Of a stretch of DNA of 64,000 nucleotides, positions 1 through 11,786 are shown in pieces. The DNA is taken from contig NC_006693.1 of the NCBI RefSeq assembly GCF_000091045.1, forward strand, positions 982,799 through 1,046,798, read 5' to 3'. Source of the DNA: Cryptococcus deneoformans JEC21. Its lineage: Eukaryota > Basidiomycota > Tremellomycetes > Tremellales > Cryptococcaceae. The position numbers and the translations under genes are program-made. Each line of letters starts with the position of its first letter. Positions within the stretch are counted from its first letter, which is position 1. Below the pieces are notes generated by a model that saw only the letters and a list, made by a program, of their open reading frames with translations, ran no database searches and had not been told where the DNA came from.

Positions 1-3000
1 AGACGGACTTGCTCCACTTGCTCTTCGACAGCATCATTTTTCCCGGTTTTTCTGACTAGCAACCCACCTGTCGAATCATTTCCGTCGTCATCATCCATAC
101 GCTCTTCCGGCGTCTCCCTCGGTATATCTAAATTAATCGAACGACTAAGCAATGAAGGCGTACTGGATGAGCTGGAAGAATTGACTGGTGGTCCCAAGCC
201 GGCAGTAACAGATAGAGGAGTTGTAGTTGTCTTAGCAGCTGAGGTGGGAGTAGCAAACTGGGGAGTATAAAACGCTGCTGGTTGATGATTGATTTTGATG
301 GCATCCGTCGTCTTCTTGTTGTCATTTGTTTCTTTCTCCATTGCGGCAGCGACGTGTCCATTTTCAGGCGCGATAGCCCACGCTGGTTTGCTCCTCTTCA
401 CAACTCTCACCTCCCCATCAGTACTTGCACTGATTCCTGGACTTGGCGGCCGCTTTCTGTTTTCGCCATCCGCACGAGGGATCGAGCGAGTTCGAGATTC
501 AACGCCCATACGTCCTTTATACTTTTCCAGGTTTGCCGAAATCTTCTCCAAATCTGCCATTCGTCTTCGCCTCAATTGCTCGTTCTCTTCTTTCGCCTTT
601 TCCTTCTCTCGAGCCTTTTCCTTTTCCCTCTCCTTCTCTCTTTCCTTTCCTTTCCACTTCTTCTTGGCATGTGTATTCAAATGCGAAGCGGCGAAAGAAG
701 GACCGAAAGGTTGCGGATTAAGCCAAGAATTGACTTCTATGCCGCTGCTATTGCTGGTATTAGTCGTCGGGAGCGGACTTTGGGGTATCGACTGCGTCGA
801 CTTGTGATGCGATTTTCTACCGAGTCCGGAAACCGAATCGCCCAGGGTGCTTGAGCTGGAGACAGACGATGCAGCAGATTTAACGCTTGACTCTTTGGAC
901 GATGACCCTAGGTTCTTCTTCGACAAAACAGATAAAGCTGACGGAAGAGGTGCTGGGTTCTGTGGCTGCGCAGCAGCCTGATCATCGACATTTCCGATAG
1001 TCACACCTGATGCAAAGAGTGAAGGCGCTGCTGTTGGCTTAATTTTTGAGCCTACATCAATAGGTAGCACAAGATGCGAAACTGCTCCAGTAGTTGTTAT
1101 CCGGGGTGATGATGCCCGGCCTTTTGATCCTTGCGACAACACGTCTCCAACTGCTCCCGTCTCGGTTAAAGTATCCTGACCCCCAATTGCAGACGCAGCG
1201 CGAAAAAGTGGATGAACTGTTGGACCCGACTTTAAAAAAGGAGCATCTTCAGGTGGAGTCACCGAGGGGGACACAGTCGTGGATGCAATAGCGGTTGTAG
1301 GAGGCACTACAAATGTTCCAAAATCAGCGGAAGATGGTCCTGCGTGAACAGTGGTTCCCGCGGCCTTCTTATCAGCTTCTCCAGTCCCATCTGATGTCCC
1401 TGCCGGATATGACAAGGAGGCCGCAGTCTGGGAAGTTGTCGGAGCAACCACACAATCGCTTGTCTGGCTCTTCCTTCTAGAAGGATGTATCTTTTCTCTG
1501 GTAGGTGAGGTTGTTGCTGACTTTTGAGCATCTTGTGTCACGTGCACTGTTGTCGATGCTGAAGTGGATTGGGAAGGCGATGGTGATGAAATTGTGACGT
1601 GGGAGGGTGTGGCGGCCTTTGTCGTTGTTTCCCTAGAATGGGAAGATATGGACGATGTTGTCGACAATGGATGTATTTTATCTTGATTTTGAGCGGCTTT
1701 TACTGCTCCTCCGGAAGACTGGATAGGTCCGGAAGCTTCAAACGACGATGGGCGACAAGGAGAAGTTGGCGATCGAACAAACGGACGTATGGCCATGGCC
1801 GTGGCCAATGTACTGGTTCTTTGCGGGATACTTGAGGTCTTACCTGCACTGGAGGGCTTTTGTGGTAACGCATTAAGGCCAGTCGATTTAGTTTTCCGAT
1901 TTGAGGCCACATCGTAAGTTGATAATGAAGATCTTGAGGGTGTACTTTGGCCAGTACCAGAAGAAAGCGCCTTGGATTTCTTCTCCCTCTTTCCTACGCC
2001 TTCATGAGATGGCGACCTTGGGTGAACTTGCCTTTCTGGCTCTGAGGGTAGAGATAACGATGGGGCTCTAGCTGGTGGGTGAGTTGATGAAACAGAAGTC
2101 GTTTTTGAGGGACCGGCAACATTGTCACTCGTAGCCACACGACTAGGTAACAGTGTCCGAGATGTCGATCTCGACGAAGCTGCTGAAGATTTCCCAGACG
2201 TAGCTGATAAATTAGAAGAAGCGTGAAATGGCCTTGTATTCGTCCACAAACCATGGGTACTTGAAGGGGAAGGCGCTTGTTTGGAGTCCGTTTTCCTTGG
2301 CGATTCTTTTTGGTTAGATGATTTTGTGGCTTCTGAAGCGGATTGAAGAGTTGATGGTTCAGGACCAGCTGGAGAAGATGTAGCGGGTGAAATGAATACA
2401 GGCATCACAGGTAAACCTGCTGCAGAAGTTGATGGAAGTGCAGAAATTGAAGAATCTGCAGGAAGGATAGTGGATGCAGAAAGTGTAAAGGAATTTGGAA
2501 GTGCTGGTGTAGCTGAAGGCGGTAAAGATAGTGTAGGATAGGGAAGTGAAGCGTGTAAAGGTATTGAAGGTATGGTGGGCGAGATGGCTGATGAAGCAGC
2601 CGGTACAGGGGAGAGTATCAAGGGCGCTGGAAGCCCTGATACAGTTACAGGTGTTGACTGTGTTGGCGGTAATGGAGGAGTTGGGGGTCTTGAAGTGGGA
2701 GACGCAGTACCGGCAGATCTGCAAGGTGTCGTACGAGACGAAGGTGACTGTTGGGATATCAAAAGGTATCGTCTGGGAGGAGAATTGATGGCAGATCTGC
2801 TAGAGGAAGCGACAGCAGGTTGAGCCCCAGAGACCGATTGGGGTCTGTTTAAATTTGATGTCAATGAAGACGTTCTAGATGTGGTTACCGCCGCTTGAGC
2901 AGCACTAATCCCATTACTCTGACTAACAATGTTCTCCCCATCGAGTTTCATTCCATTCGGTGCCGCACGATCCTCAACTAAAGGCGGACTAGGCAGCTCT

Positions 3001-3594
3001 CCTGTCTCTCGAGAATGATTTTCCAAAAGACCGGTGATATTCTGATCTTCTGGTGAAGAAGACGAATTTGCTATAGACATAAATGGTCTTGGACGCCGTC
3101 CAGGGCTTGGTTGCTTGTCTGGTAGTCCCACTTGCGCTACCCGATCGGGAGTCGAATTCGGGCCGGGAGGGAAATTAACGAATTCGACGGCGTCATCAGA
3201 GTCCGACAGTGTCAAGTCTACTACGGCTGTGATGCTGTTTGTTAGTAGAATAATAGAGTACTGGCATAATAATCTTACTAGACTCTCTCATGAACGTCAA
3301 CGACTTCTTGTATGACCGGTCTTTACCATCACTCGGTTTGACTAGATACTGATGTCAGCAATTCGCCCATGATAGGTGAGCTTGGAACGTACCTCTTCCA
3401 TTTGCCGGTAATACTGAGAGATCGTCGTCCGAGTCTGAACTATCCACTACCAACGGATTGTCGACAGCACCCACTACAAAGATATTGACGAATTGCGACG
3501 ACAGTTGATGTCAGCCGGTCAGCTCTGATCCACTGTCCTACGTATTGATATTGATTTTTGGGGTGTACCTACCTTCCGAGCTGGCGCCTGGCAT
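1..3594 (-). CDS. Large Ser/Thr/Pro-rich protein with two N-terminal SUMO-interacting motifs (partial)
   Basis: Partial gene; the reading frame stays open to the left edge, so the C-terminus is missing. Three exons are visible: 3573-3594, 3393-3473 and from 3226 leftwards, giving about 1,109 residues. The acceptor at 3226 is chosen because the alternative nearby AG would put a stop in frame. Residues about 14-45 carry two copies of the hydrophobic-plus-acidic SUMO-interacting pattern: PLVVDSSDSDDDL and AVVDLTLSDSDDA. The middle is low complexity (Ser, Thr, Pro, Ala). Near positions 550-660 there is a strongly charged KERE/KEKA helix followed by a short coiled-coil-like stretch, then an acidic EERMDDDD patch. 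I recognise no catalytic domain. A SUMO-binding nuclear scaffold, E3 or translocase is possible but is inference. Divergent from RPR2 across about 195 bp. Confidence 0.8.
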
Positions 3595-3789
3595 TTTTAG
3601 AGCGCAGTGAGAGAAAAGACGAAAAGAAATGAGGTTTGCAATGTACCGAGATAAGATGAGAGAACAATAAAGTCAACCTTGCCAAAATCGCGTTAGACAG
3701 CCGCCTCTCAAAACGCGAAGAAGTTCAAAACAAACCTATACTCTGCATACGCTATTCTATTATAATCATCCATAAATTCCTCACAAAAC

Positions 3790-4614
3790 ATGGTCAACAA
3801 CGGCTCTAATACTTCCAAATCCAGTCAGGCTAAACAACCCAAGCAAAATAGCCCCAAAAAGCAGCCGCAGGTCCCTAGACAGCCAGACCAGCCTCAGATC
3901 CTCAACAAAGATCTTTTTCAGCGGATTAACTACACATATCAGGCTGCCATCTTTTTGCAGGATGTCGGCGGCGGTGCAGGACCATCATCATCAATATCTG
4001 TTGGAGATGGAGATGTACATTTGGTGACGGATAGAAAGGGTAAGAGACGGGCGGTCGAGCGTGCAGGGGATCAAGGAGCGTTCAAAAAGCTGGCAAGGAT
4101 GGGTATGAGAGAAACCAAAACTATGGTCGTGCACAATCAACTCAAACTGTGAGATTGCATACTTGTCCATGATGTGATGGCACGACACTGATATCAAATA
4201 GTGACCCATCGCTCAAGAGGTCTATTTGCCGGGTTTGCTCAACTGTCCTCATCCCAGGACTTACAAGTCGTATACGAAATCGACGTGAGTTCTCCTAACT
4301 CTTCGGTCATACATCAGGCTGAGTCTCTGCAATCCTTAGCCAACCGAAACACTTTTAACAAGACAAACCAAACATGTCTCACATGCTCCGCCTTCCTGTC
4401 TATCCCATCCCCACCCGTTGCTCACCACAATAATCCAACAGAAAGCTCGGTTGCACAAGATCAAGATCCTCTTGACGGCCCTGTCAGAGCAGCTAGAAGG
4501 AAAAAAGTAACTAGAAGTAAACCCGCTTTCCACGAGTATGAACGTCGAGATGAAAGGACGAAGGGGCATGTGCTCTGGAAAGGCGAGGAGAAAGTTGGAA
4601 GGTGGGGTGTTTGA
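3790..4614 (+). CDS. RPR2: RNase P/MRP-type subunit, Rpr2/Rpp21 family
   Basis: Protein subunit of nuclear RNase P, which removes 5' leaders from pre-tRNA. Three exons: 3790-4148, 4202-4284 and 4340-4614, with introns of 53 and 55 bp. After a Lys/Gln/Pro-rich N-terminus comes the family core: a helical segment (NKDLFQRINYTYQAAIFL), then MRETKTMVVHNQLKLDPSLK, the hallmark block of Rpr2/Rpp21, then the four zinc-ribbon cysteines as CRVC in exon 2 and CLTC in exon 3. A nucleotide-sized insertion relative to short homologues (GGGAGPSSSISVGDGD) lies between the helices. The C-terminal tail is basic. The start ATG at 3790 is the first in frame after a region with stops. Assignment rests on motif recognition; Rpp21 and Snm1 are close relatives, and Snm1 is less likely because of the MVVHNQLK block. 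Confidence 0.85.
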
Positions 4615-4811
4615 CCCCGTCGAGAAGCCCGTCAGGGAGGAAACTGCAGCAAAATGATAGGGAGGATGTGTAACAGACCTGAATGATGGCGTACCTTAAG
4701 ATGTACATGTCACTTGCCTATTGGTTAGGGTCCTATTTATGTCTTATCCATAAGGCAGCTGTCCCAATTTCAAACATTTACTAACCCCTAACTACGTTAC
4801 ATGCCGACAAG

Positions 4812-5391
4812 TCAAGCCTCCACAAGGGCATAACAAGCACCCCATTCCATAACCACAACACAATACTCTATTCCACCATGCTGGTCGACCACTGTGTGAT
4901 GCGTCGCCGGGATACCATCGCTCGTATTTGCAGTTACCTTTATCCCCGGCTGCAGAACTGGCTTCTTCAGGAGACCTGTCTATGCCAGAATGACTAGGAG
5001 AGGGACGAGATGATCAACGAGGACTCTTATCGTAATAAAGAGGAATAAGGAGAATATGCTCACGCTACCGCTAAAACAGTTTCGCTTCCCATAACAGTAC
5101 CGCCACTAGACACGTCGTAACTCTCCCTTCGTCCACCTCCTTGTCGGCCTTGCTTGGCTTTTTGCAACTTATTAAATGGTTGGCTTGTGGTTACCATCCT
5201 CTGAGTGGGAAGGGGAGGAGACCGGATGTATGCTGGAGGAGGTGAACCGAGTGGCGCACGAGGGAAACCACTTTTTTATGAGGACATGAAGGAAAAGAGC
5301 GTTAGTCGCTTCTGCTGGGCCAAATCGTTTTCTTACAAGATACATGATTAAAAATAGCGTACATTCCTGCTTGAACGCTTGAAGTTGACAT
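4812..5391 (-). CDS. Small uncharacterised protein, three exons
   Basis: Predicted protein of about 127 residues, not recognised. Exon 1 is 5363-5391 (ATG at 5391); exon 2 begins at 5270 after a 92-bp intron; a third exon reads GLLKKPVLQPGIKVTANTSD and ends VVVMEWGACYALVEA with a stop at 4812-4814. The N-terminal half is basic and rich in Pro, Ser and Gly (SPPPAYIRSPPLP, KAKQGRQGGGRRESYDVSSGG); the C-terminal half looks like a compact beta-rich segment. The exon 2-3 join is the least certain: the donor at GCG/GTAGCG with the acceptor CATAG/ACA keeps frame. No signal peptide or membrane helix is visible. It is convergent with RPR2 and tandem with CMS1 (about 400 bp). Confidence 0.6.
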
Positions 5392-5792
5392 TTTTGGACA
5401 GCTCTGCATTCCCCTAACCCCGATGAAATATACGGATGATAGATGACGCCTGGCTAAGGATCTAGCTTTTTATAGAACGATGACCCATGGGCATTCTTCT
5501 ATCTGGCTGCGACCCCTTAAAGATTTGCATTCCGCTTAGAACTGAAGATCCCCGAATTCCCATCCAAGGCTCACCGAGGAGGGGCTTCGGTCAAAGGATC
5601 TTCCACAAAGGATTGCCATCATCATTTCTAAGTTGAATTTCAAGAATGAGCTCCTGGATCTTGCCGTTTGCTGCTTGAAGAACCTTGTGCAGGTAGGTGG
5701 CTTAGAAGAGAAACATGTAGAGGACAGTTGAGGATGGAGGAAGTGGAAGTTACAAAGTAACGTACATCCACAATAGCGCAATTTGATATTAT
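5392..5792. other. Interval downstream of CMS1 with a possible small coding exon
   Basis: 401 bp between the hypothetical gene and the CMS1 stop. On the minus strand, 5591-5700 has an open, coding-like stretch (TYLHKVLQAANGKIQELIL and onward, ending NPLWKIL and stop at 5591-5593), preceded by an intron-like segment 5701-5765 with GTACGT donor, pyrimidine-rich centre and AAG end. The frame runs on into the CMS1 last exon in a different frame from CMS1. It may be a 3'-UTR coincidence or part of a small unannotated gene. Otherwise this region shows only promoter and 3'-UTR-like sequence. Confidence 0.3.
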
Positions 5793-7011
5793 CTAGAATG
5801 CTCCAACCTTGACTCCATTGTCGAGCAACGCCTTTCTTGCCGCTCCGCTGAAAACTGATTTCCAAAGTTCATCTCTTACTTCAGGAAGAGTGAGAAGTGT
5901 TCTTGTCTCTGCAATGTTTGTCAGCTCCGACGCTCATCAAGATCGAGAGGAAACAACGACGTACTGCTATCTTGATGTCCAATGTCGAGCAAGAGGACGG
6001 TATCTTTCGAGATCTTGATAGCGCCTGCAGCCCATCAAGAAATATAAAAGCAGGAAGCAGTCGATGAGAGATGAGGACGTACCTTCAGCAAGAAGCTTGC
6101 CTACTCGAGCAGGAGTACCAACTGCGATAGACACCTTTGTCCGTTCGAGATATTTGATCTGGTCTGCGAGTTTAAAGTGTTTGGCAAAGAGCTATGCGAA
6201 AATGAGTAACATAGTCAGAATGTCTGGCTCACAAAAATACCAACCTTGGCTACTTCACCCTTCCCCTTAACACCTCTAACTCCTCTAACGATATCCGCAC
6301 ATCTCAGCCCACTTATCCCAAGGACAATAACAGCGGGCGCTCCATTTCCCTTGGGCTCCTTCTTACCCTTCGTCAATTCAGAAATCCTCTGCTGAAGAGG
6401 TTTGAACGCATTGCTTGGGTCGGCCTTGGGTGCCGGATATGTTGGTGGTTCCAGCAGGTTGGCAGGGGGAATAAGGACCTCTTCAATCTCGATAGCAGAG
6501 GATGAGGGGAATGATTCTCGAATAGAGCGGAGGAGGACGGAGGACAGATCGGTGGTAGCGAGATGAGTTGGGGCGGTCGTTGATGGTACAAGTTCAGCAC
6601 CTTGTCTTCTCTACGGCAGTATGGCATGTCAGTGCACATCTTTTCCGCTGTTATAAAATATGGTCATACCTTGGCTCTTCGCTCCTTTTCTTTCTCCTTC
6701 TTTCTTCGCTTCTTCTCAGCCTTCGCCGCCTCTTCGTCCTGCTCTCCTTCATTCTCCACATCCTCGGCTTTTCTCTTCTTCATTTCCGGCACAGGGCTCA
6801 TAGCAATCTCCGTCTCCTCCCCCTCAAGTACTAATGGGCTCTCATCCTCTGACGCCTGGTCCCGCTGTTCCCCTCCGTCAAATTCCGATGCAACGTCGGA
6901 TGCAGCATCTTCGATATCTGAAGATGCGAGGAGGTCGGGATCGAGTTCAAGGCCGTCATCGAGATCATCACCTCCTGTCTTGATAGTTTTTTCGGTTATC
7001 TCCTGAACCAT
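5793..7011 (-). CDS. CMS1: Cms1/CMSS1 family protein of the 90S pre-ribosome
   Basis: Homologue of yeast Cms1, a nucleolar component of the small-subunit processome. Exon 1 (to about 6670) encodes an acidic N-terminus (DDLDDGLELDPDL, EDVENEGEQDEEAAK) followed by a basic KKRRKKEKEKERRAK stretch, typical nucleolar composition. Later exons hold the family core: PAVIVLGISGLRCADIVR, then LFAKHFKLADQIKYLERTKV, then IAVGTPARVGKLLAEG, then KISKDTVLLLDIGHQDS, which resemble degenerate helicase motifs lacking a Walker lysine. The protein ends ALLDNGVKVGAF with stop at 5793-5795, a conserved-looking terminus. At least five exons. Divergent from SYO1 across about 226 bp, and both genes act in ribosome assembly, so a shared promoter is plausible but not shown. 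Confidence 0.85.
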
Positions 7012-7237
7012 GCTGTCGTTCTGCCAGGGGCGTTGTATTTCTCGATTAGCAAAAGTTACTTTGCAAAATCTTTACCAACTGAGCGGCCAATCCTTGGAAT
7101 GTTCGAAAATCAACAAATCTAGTTGGCATTTTTTCCCACGGTGATTGACCTCCACATCGTTCCTCCACCCGTGCCATTTTTCAAAACTTCAATAAGCAAT
7201 CTATACATCCACAATCTCGAGCATATTCAATCTAAAA

Positions 7238-9791
7238 ATGGGCAAGGCTCAAGTCAAGAAGAAGACACAAGGATGGAGGCACAATCCCGTCCGAGTTCCT
7301 GACTCCCATCTCGGCTCTGGGAAGGGTGAAGGCAAGGCTGATCCACAGAAGGAGAAGCAGATGTTGCCCATCCTCAACAAGGTGTGTTAAATTGTCAGAG
7401 GGATCCTGCGCTTGTTGCTAACCTTACGTCTCTGGGGAATTAGCTCAGATCTCCAGAATATGCTGATAGGACATGGGCATGCGCTGCTATCTCGAATCTC
7501 ATTCAAAACGACGCTGCTACCCGACGACTCTTCCAGGGCAAGAATGTTGTCGGAGAATTAATCGAGAGATTGTCCGACAGTGTTGATGAAGTTGTTGTCG
7601 AAGCTTCCGGGGCTCTCAGGTGGGTATACAGAATCTTATGATCGTGATACGTTGACCGATGAATATTTGGTCATAGGAACTTGGCTATCGATGGCGGAAG
7701 GGAACTTTGCGGAGAGATGGCCAATAAGGGTATCATGTCTCATTTGGGCGTTCTCATCAGCAAGGCATGTACAATGTCTCCACTCTGCTTCGAAATCGAT
7801 GGGCTGACAAGCACTGCAGATCTCAACCACCATCACATCCGTCCTTTCTGGCGAAACAATGGACTCTGATGACAATTTGCAAGCTCGTAAACACCTCCTC
7901 TCCTTATCCGAAAATGTCATCCTTCTTCTCTGGAGTCTTGCCGAGGCCGGTCCCAAGACCCTCGCCAATGTCAATGCCATGGGTTGTGAAGGCTTGTTGA
8001 TCATGATTCTTGAAGGTAGAGACAAACTGGGCTTGGGTGTTTCCCTCGCGGCAGGTACGTTCCTCCTCCCCAGATTCATATTCCACTAACTAATGTAATG
8101 TTTTGGTGGATAGCCCAAACTCTCTTTGCACTCTCCCAGGACAATTTCCCCTTCCGAAAATCCCTTGTCATCCATCCTACTGCCCTCGAAAGCCTCATCA
8201 CTATCGCTCAAGAAGACCACCTCCCCGCTGAGAACGCTCAAAAAGCCAAGGAGGCCTCTCGTAAATCTAAATCCAAGAAGGCGGCTGCCGAACCTGCCTC
8301 GGAAGCTGATGACCTTCCCGATGGAAGGGCATTGTTAAGGAGAATGCTCGCCTGCGGTATTTTGAGAAACATCATTAGGGCTGGATCAAGAGCGGACGAA
8401 AAGGTCGGCATCAATGCGTTGACTGCGAGCACGATTTTGCCCCTTGTTAACGGCTTGCTGGACGTCAAATTAGAAGATGTTTGCACACGTGTCAATAAAT
8501 TGGTCAAAGATTCCGTAAGTAGCATCAATGAGAGACCCGAACAGCAAGCTGACAGAGGAGTAGCCCCCAGACGTCAAGATCCTCGATAAGAACGCCAAGA
8601 CCGACCACAAGTCCACTTCTGAAGTCGCTCTTGAACGTATTGAGCGAAACCTCTCCACTGTCGTCGCCGCTCTTGAGGTTCTTACAAATGTCTGCGCAGG
8701 TCTTGAAGATGAGGAGGACATTGCTGCTGAGACTCTGGAAGAAGGCGGTGCTGCGGCTGAAGTTGTTGAGATCGAAGAGGATGATGATGCGGCGATGGAC
8801 GAGGATGAGATGGATGATGAAGGTCTCATTTCCATGGGCCGTGAACCTGGAGCGGAACTTGACATAGAAACGTTTGACAGCGGCGTCAAGATCAACCCCG
8901 GTGCCACCCTTTCCCATCTCCTCACCAACCTTCACCTTCCTGAGCGACTTAGTCTACTCTCCCGCCCAGTCTCCCTCTCCTTCCCTCCGGCTTCCACCGT
9001 CCCCTCCATACACCCTCCTACCACCTCTATCCTCTCAATATTGCACCTACATGCTTTGGAAGCTTTGAACAACCTGCTCCTTACTGCTGTCGCGTCCATC
9101 TCTGCTGCAGAACGATCTGCTGCCGCGCAGATTGTCGCTTCTGTACCTGTGCAAGGCTTATGGGATAGCTTGTTTTCCATTATTCAATTGATTGGATCCG
9201 AGCCTCAGGCTTTGCAAATGAAAGGTCAGGAAATGAGGATGGAGGTGCTTGAAATGACTTTGGGTTGTGTTTGGGGTACCATCAAGGTCAATCCTTCGGC
9301 AGTTGTAAGCCTTTTTTTTGTAATTTACCAACCCCCAGGGTGCTAATAAGATACTGCAGAACGTCCAACAACCACAAGTGCAAATTCTGATGGACAGCAT
9401 CAACGTCATCAAGGATGAAATCACCAAAACCCGAGTCGTCGAGACCCTCTCCAGTATTGCCATGCGCGAATCCATTTCCAATGCCGAAAACCAATCCATC
9501 ACCCAGAACCTTATTCAACGTCTCACCTCCACCTCCCCCACCCCCTCGGCGGAAATGCTCGTCTCATTGCTCAACGCCATTATCGACATTTACTCTGATG
9601 AGACCCGTTCTTTCAACTCTGTTTTTGTTGAAAATGATTATTTGCAAGTTTTAAGCGGTATCGTGGGCAAGGTCAGGGCCGAGGTGAAGAAGATTGATAA
9701 GCGAAGAGAAAGGAATTTGAGAGTGAGGGGTGACGAGGTGTATGAAAACTTGGTGGCGTTCATCAAATACAGAAGGAGTTTGCAGAAATAA
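7238..9791 (+). CDS. SYO1: Symportin Syo1/HEATR3, adaptor for ribosomal proteins uL18 and uL5
   Basis: Armadillo/HEAT-repeat transport adaptor that co-imports Rpl5 and Rpl11 and helps assemble the 5S RNP. The start MGKAQVKKKTQGWRHNPVR is a basic nuclear-targeting N-terminus typical of the family. Armadillo-like helices follow: RTWACAAISNLIQNDAATRR, EVVVEASGALRNLAIDGGRE. About residues 380-470 form a long acidic loop (EVVEIEEDDDAAMDEDEMDDE), the place where Syo1 binds Rpl11. C-terminal repeats end in VYENLVAFIKYRRSLQK. About eight exons with introns of roughly 50-70 bp, for example after AAG at 7380 and after the segment ending NPSAV at about 9304. Stop at 9789-9791, only 115 bp from the convergent SPP stop. 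Confidence 0.9.
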
Positions 9792-9906
9792 TTAAAATTG
9801 GCCCCTATAGGGTCTGTTAGGTAGTTCAGTTTATTTGTGCGATAGACTAGGATGTATGATATGGTGACCTTTTTGATGAATACGCAACGGCATCTATAAT
9901 GATTCT

Positions 9907-11539
9907 CTACTTCTTCTTCCCACCCTTCTTCTTTCTAGGTTTTCCTTCGGGAGCGATGACGCCGGTGTTATTCATCCAACTATCATCGTCCATCTGTTCT
10001 TTTTGTTCTCCGGCGTCCTGCGCTTCGTCAACAGTATCTTCGCCTTTGCTGACGGTCTCTTCGGCAGCTGCCTTGGCTTCTGCGCGAGCTCTGATAGCCG
10101 CCTCCGATGCCGCCTCAATGGTATCGTCAAGGACTTGCTTGTTCTCCTCCTCTGGTGACTCATCGTATGTCCATAGGTTCTTAATCTCTCCTCGAGAAAA
10201 TGCAAGAAGAACAGGCCCAAGAGCTGTAGACCAATTAGCGTCGTGTGACATCGATCGAAAAATGAAAGAACCGTGAAAGAACGTACTACAAGCTGGACTC
10301 AAGTAGAGCAAAGCAGGTTGCGCCCTCTGAAAATGGTGCATCACCCCGATCGTTACACCCAACCCCAAAACATAGCTCACCACGCCACACCAAAAATATG
10401 GCTTTCCAAACTTGCTCCTGGGAGTAACATTCTGGCCCTTGTAAAAAGCGGCATAGCGATGAAGGTCATATCGGAGACAAAGGGCAATGACGAGACCAGG
10501 TACGATGATATCGCCGAGACCCAGCATGGCGAAATCGGTGGGAGAAGCGAATGGGGAGGTTTTAGGAGCGAGAATCTTAATGGGGGCATCAATACCTTTA
10601 GCCACTGTAACCATTACTGGGGTCGCGAAAACCTATTTCAGGACATCAGATTGGGATAGAGAGGCATAATGACGATATTTACCCAAAAGATATCATAGAC
10701 AAGCAACAGACCCAGCATCAAGAAGGCGGTGAAGAATGAATCGAGCTTGAGCAAGGCGAGAGTCTCGATAGAGAAAGCAAGGGCGAGGATGTTGCTCAAT
10801 ATGTAATGTCGATCAAAGTAGACGTATAGGAGGGGAAGGACGATAGAGACAGGAATAAGGCACATGGTCGGAAGGGTTGTAGGGAGGTGAAAGATCTCTG
10901 CGAGTCGTTAGTTCTAGGGTCTTGTCGCTGATAATGGTATATGAAGACGCACGTCTAAATCCTGCAGAGATGCGAACATGATAGGTGGTCATAGAGATAC
11001 CAAATACGCGAAGAAGATAGCCTATAATGGAGGAGAATGTCTGCAGTATTGCGGGTCAGTTCAGTCTTCCATAGCATACACAGCTCTTTTACTAACCGAC
11101 TGTACAGCCAGCATTCCCGCAAGACCGACTACGAAATGTCAATTCCGATATTCTCACTGGGAATTAACTTACAGTACACTCCGAGAATGATAGTGATCCA
11201 TTTCTTCCCAAAATACTTCAAGACCGCCCATAATCCCAGCAGCATCACGGAGCCCATGATGGGGAACATCGCGGACTCCTTCCATGTTAAAGTTTCGCCA
11301 GCAGGCTCCTCATCTTCATCGTCATACTCTTCAGAGATCTGACCCTTTTTTGATTCTCGAAGTCGCCGTCGAGTATCTTCAGGAGTCTGTCAAAGGCGAA
11401 AGGAATCAGCCAAATCGTTGACTTGAAAAGACCAGAAATGACGTACTTTCAGAGATTTGAAAGATCCGATAGCAATCGGAATAAGGGCCTGGACTCCAAG
11501 AGAAACATAGGTAGCCCATATGGTGTTGTATTGGGGCAT
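9907..11539 (-). CDS. Signal peptide peptidase, presenilin-type intramembrane aspartyl protease
   Basis: ER membrane protease that cleaves leftover signal peptides within the bilayer (SPP/HM13 family; yeast Ypf1). Catalytic motifs are all present: YDIFWVF (first aspartate, YD) split across an intron near 10674, LGLGDIIVPG (GxGD, second aspartate), and QPALLYLSP (PAL). The N-terminus MPQYNTIWATYVSLGVQAL starts at 11539, followed by an acidic loop (EEYDDEDEEPAGE) and several hydrophobic helices. The C-terminal tail is cytosolic, acidic (SPEEENKQVLDDTIEAA, about 100 residues) and ends in a lysine cluster KKKGGKKK; the lysine at -3 could serve ER retention, though -4 is Gly, so it is not a classical KKXX. 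At least six exons. Confidence 0.92.
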
Positions 11540-11786
11540 ATTGCAGCGAGGCTCGACGTAGCAATACCATTAAGAAAAAAGGTCTGAATGCACGAGAGGA
11601 CACAAAAAGGGGACAGTCCGCCGACGCGGTCATCATCTTCTGTGATGACGTGGAAGTTGACTAATAAAAATCAGAAGATCAGAAGGACCATCTTAATTTC
11701 TGCTGCAGCTGAAGTGCCTAGCCCAAAACCGTACAACATTCACATCTTCGTTCGTGTCGTCGCATGGCCCAGGCAAACCACAGACA

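Noticed and set aside
9158..9502. Minus-strand frame of 114 codons opposite SYO1
   Set aside because: Fully opposite well-supported SYO1 exons; composition is that of a shadow frame.
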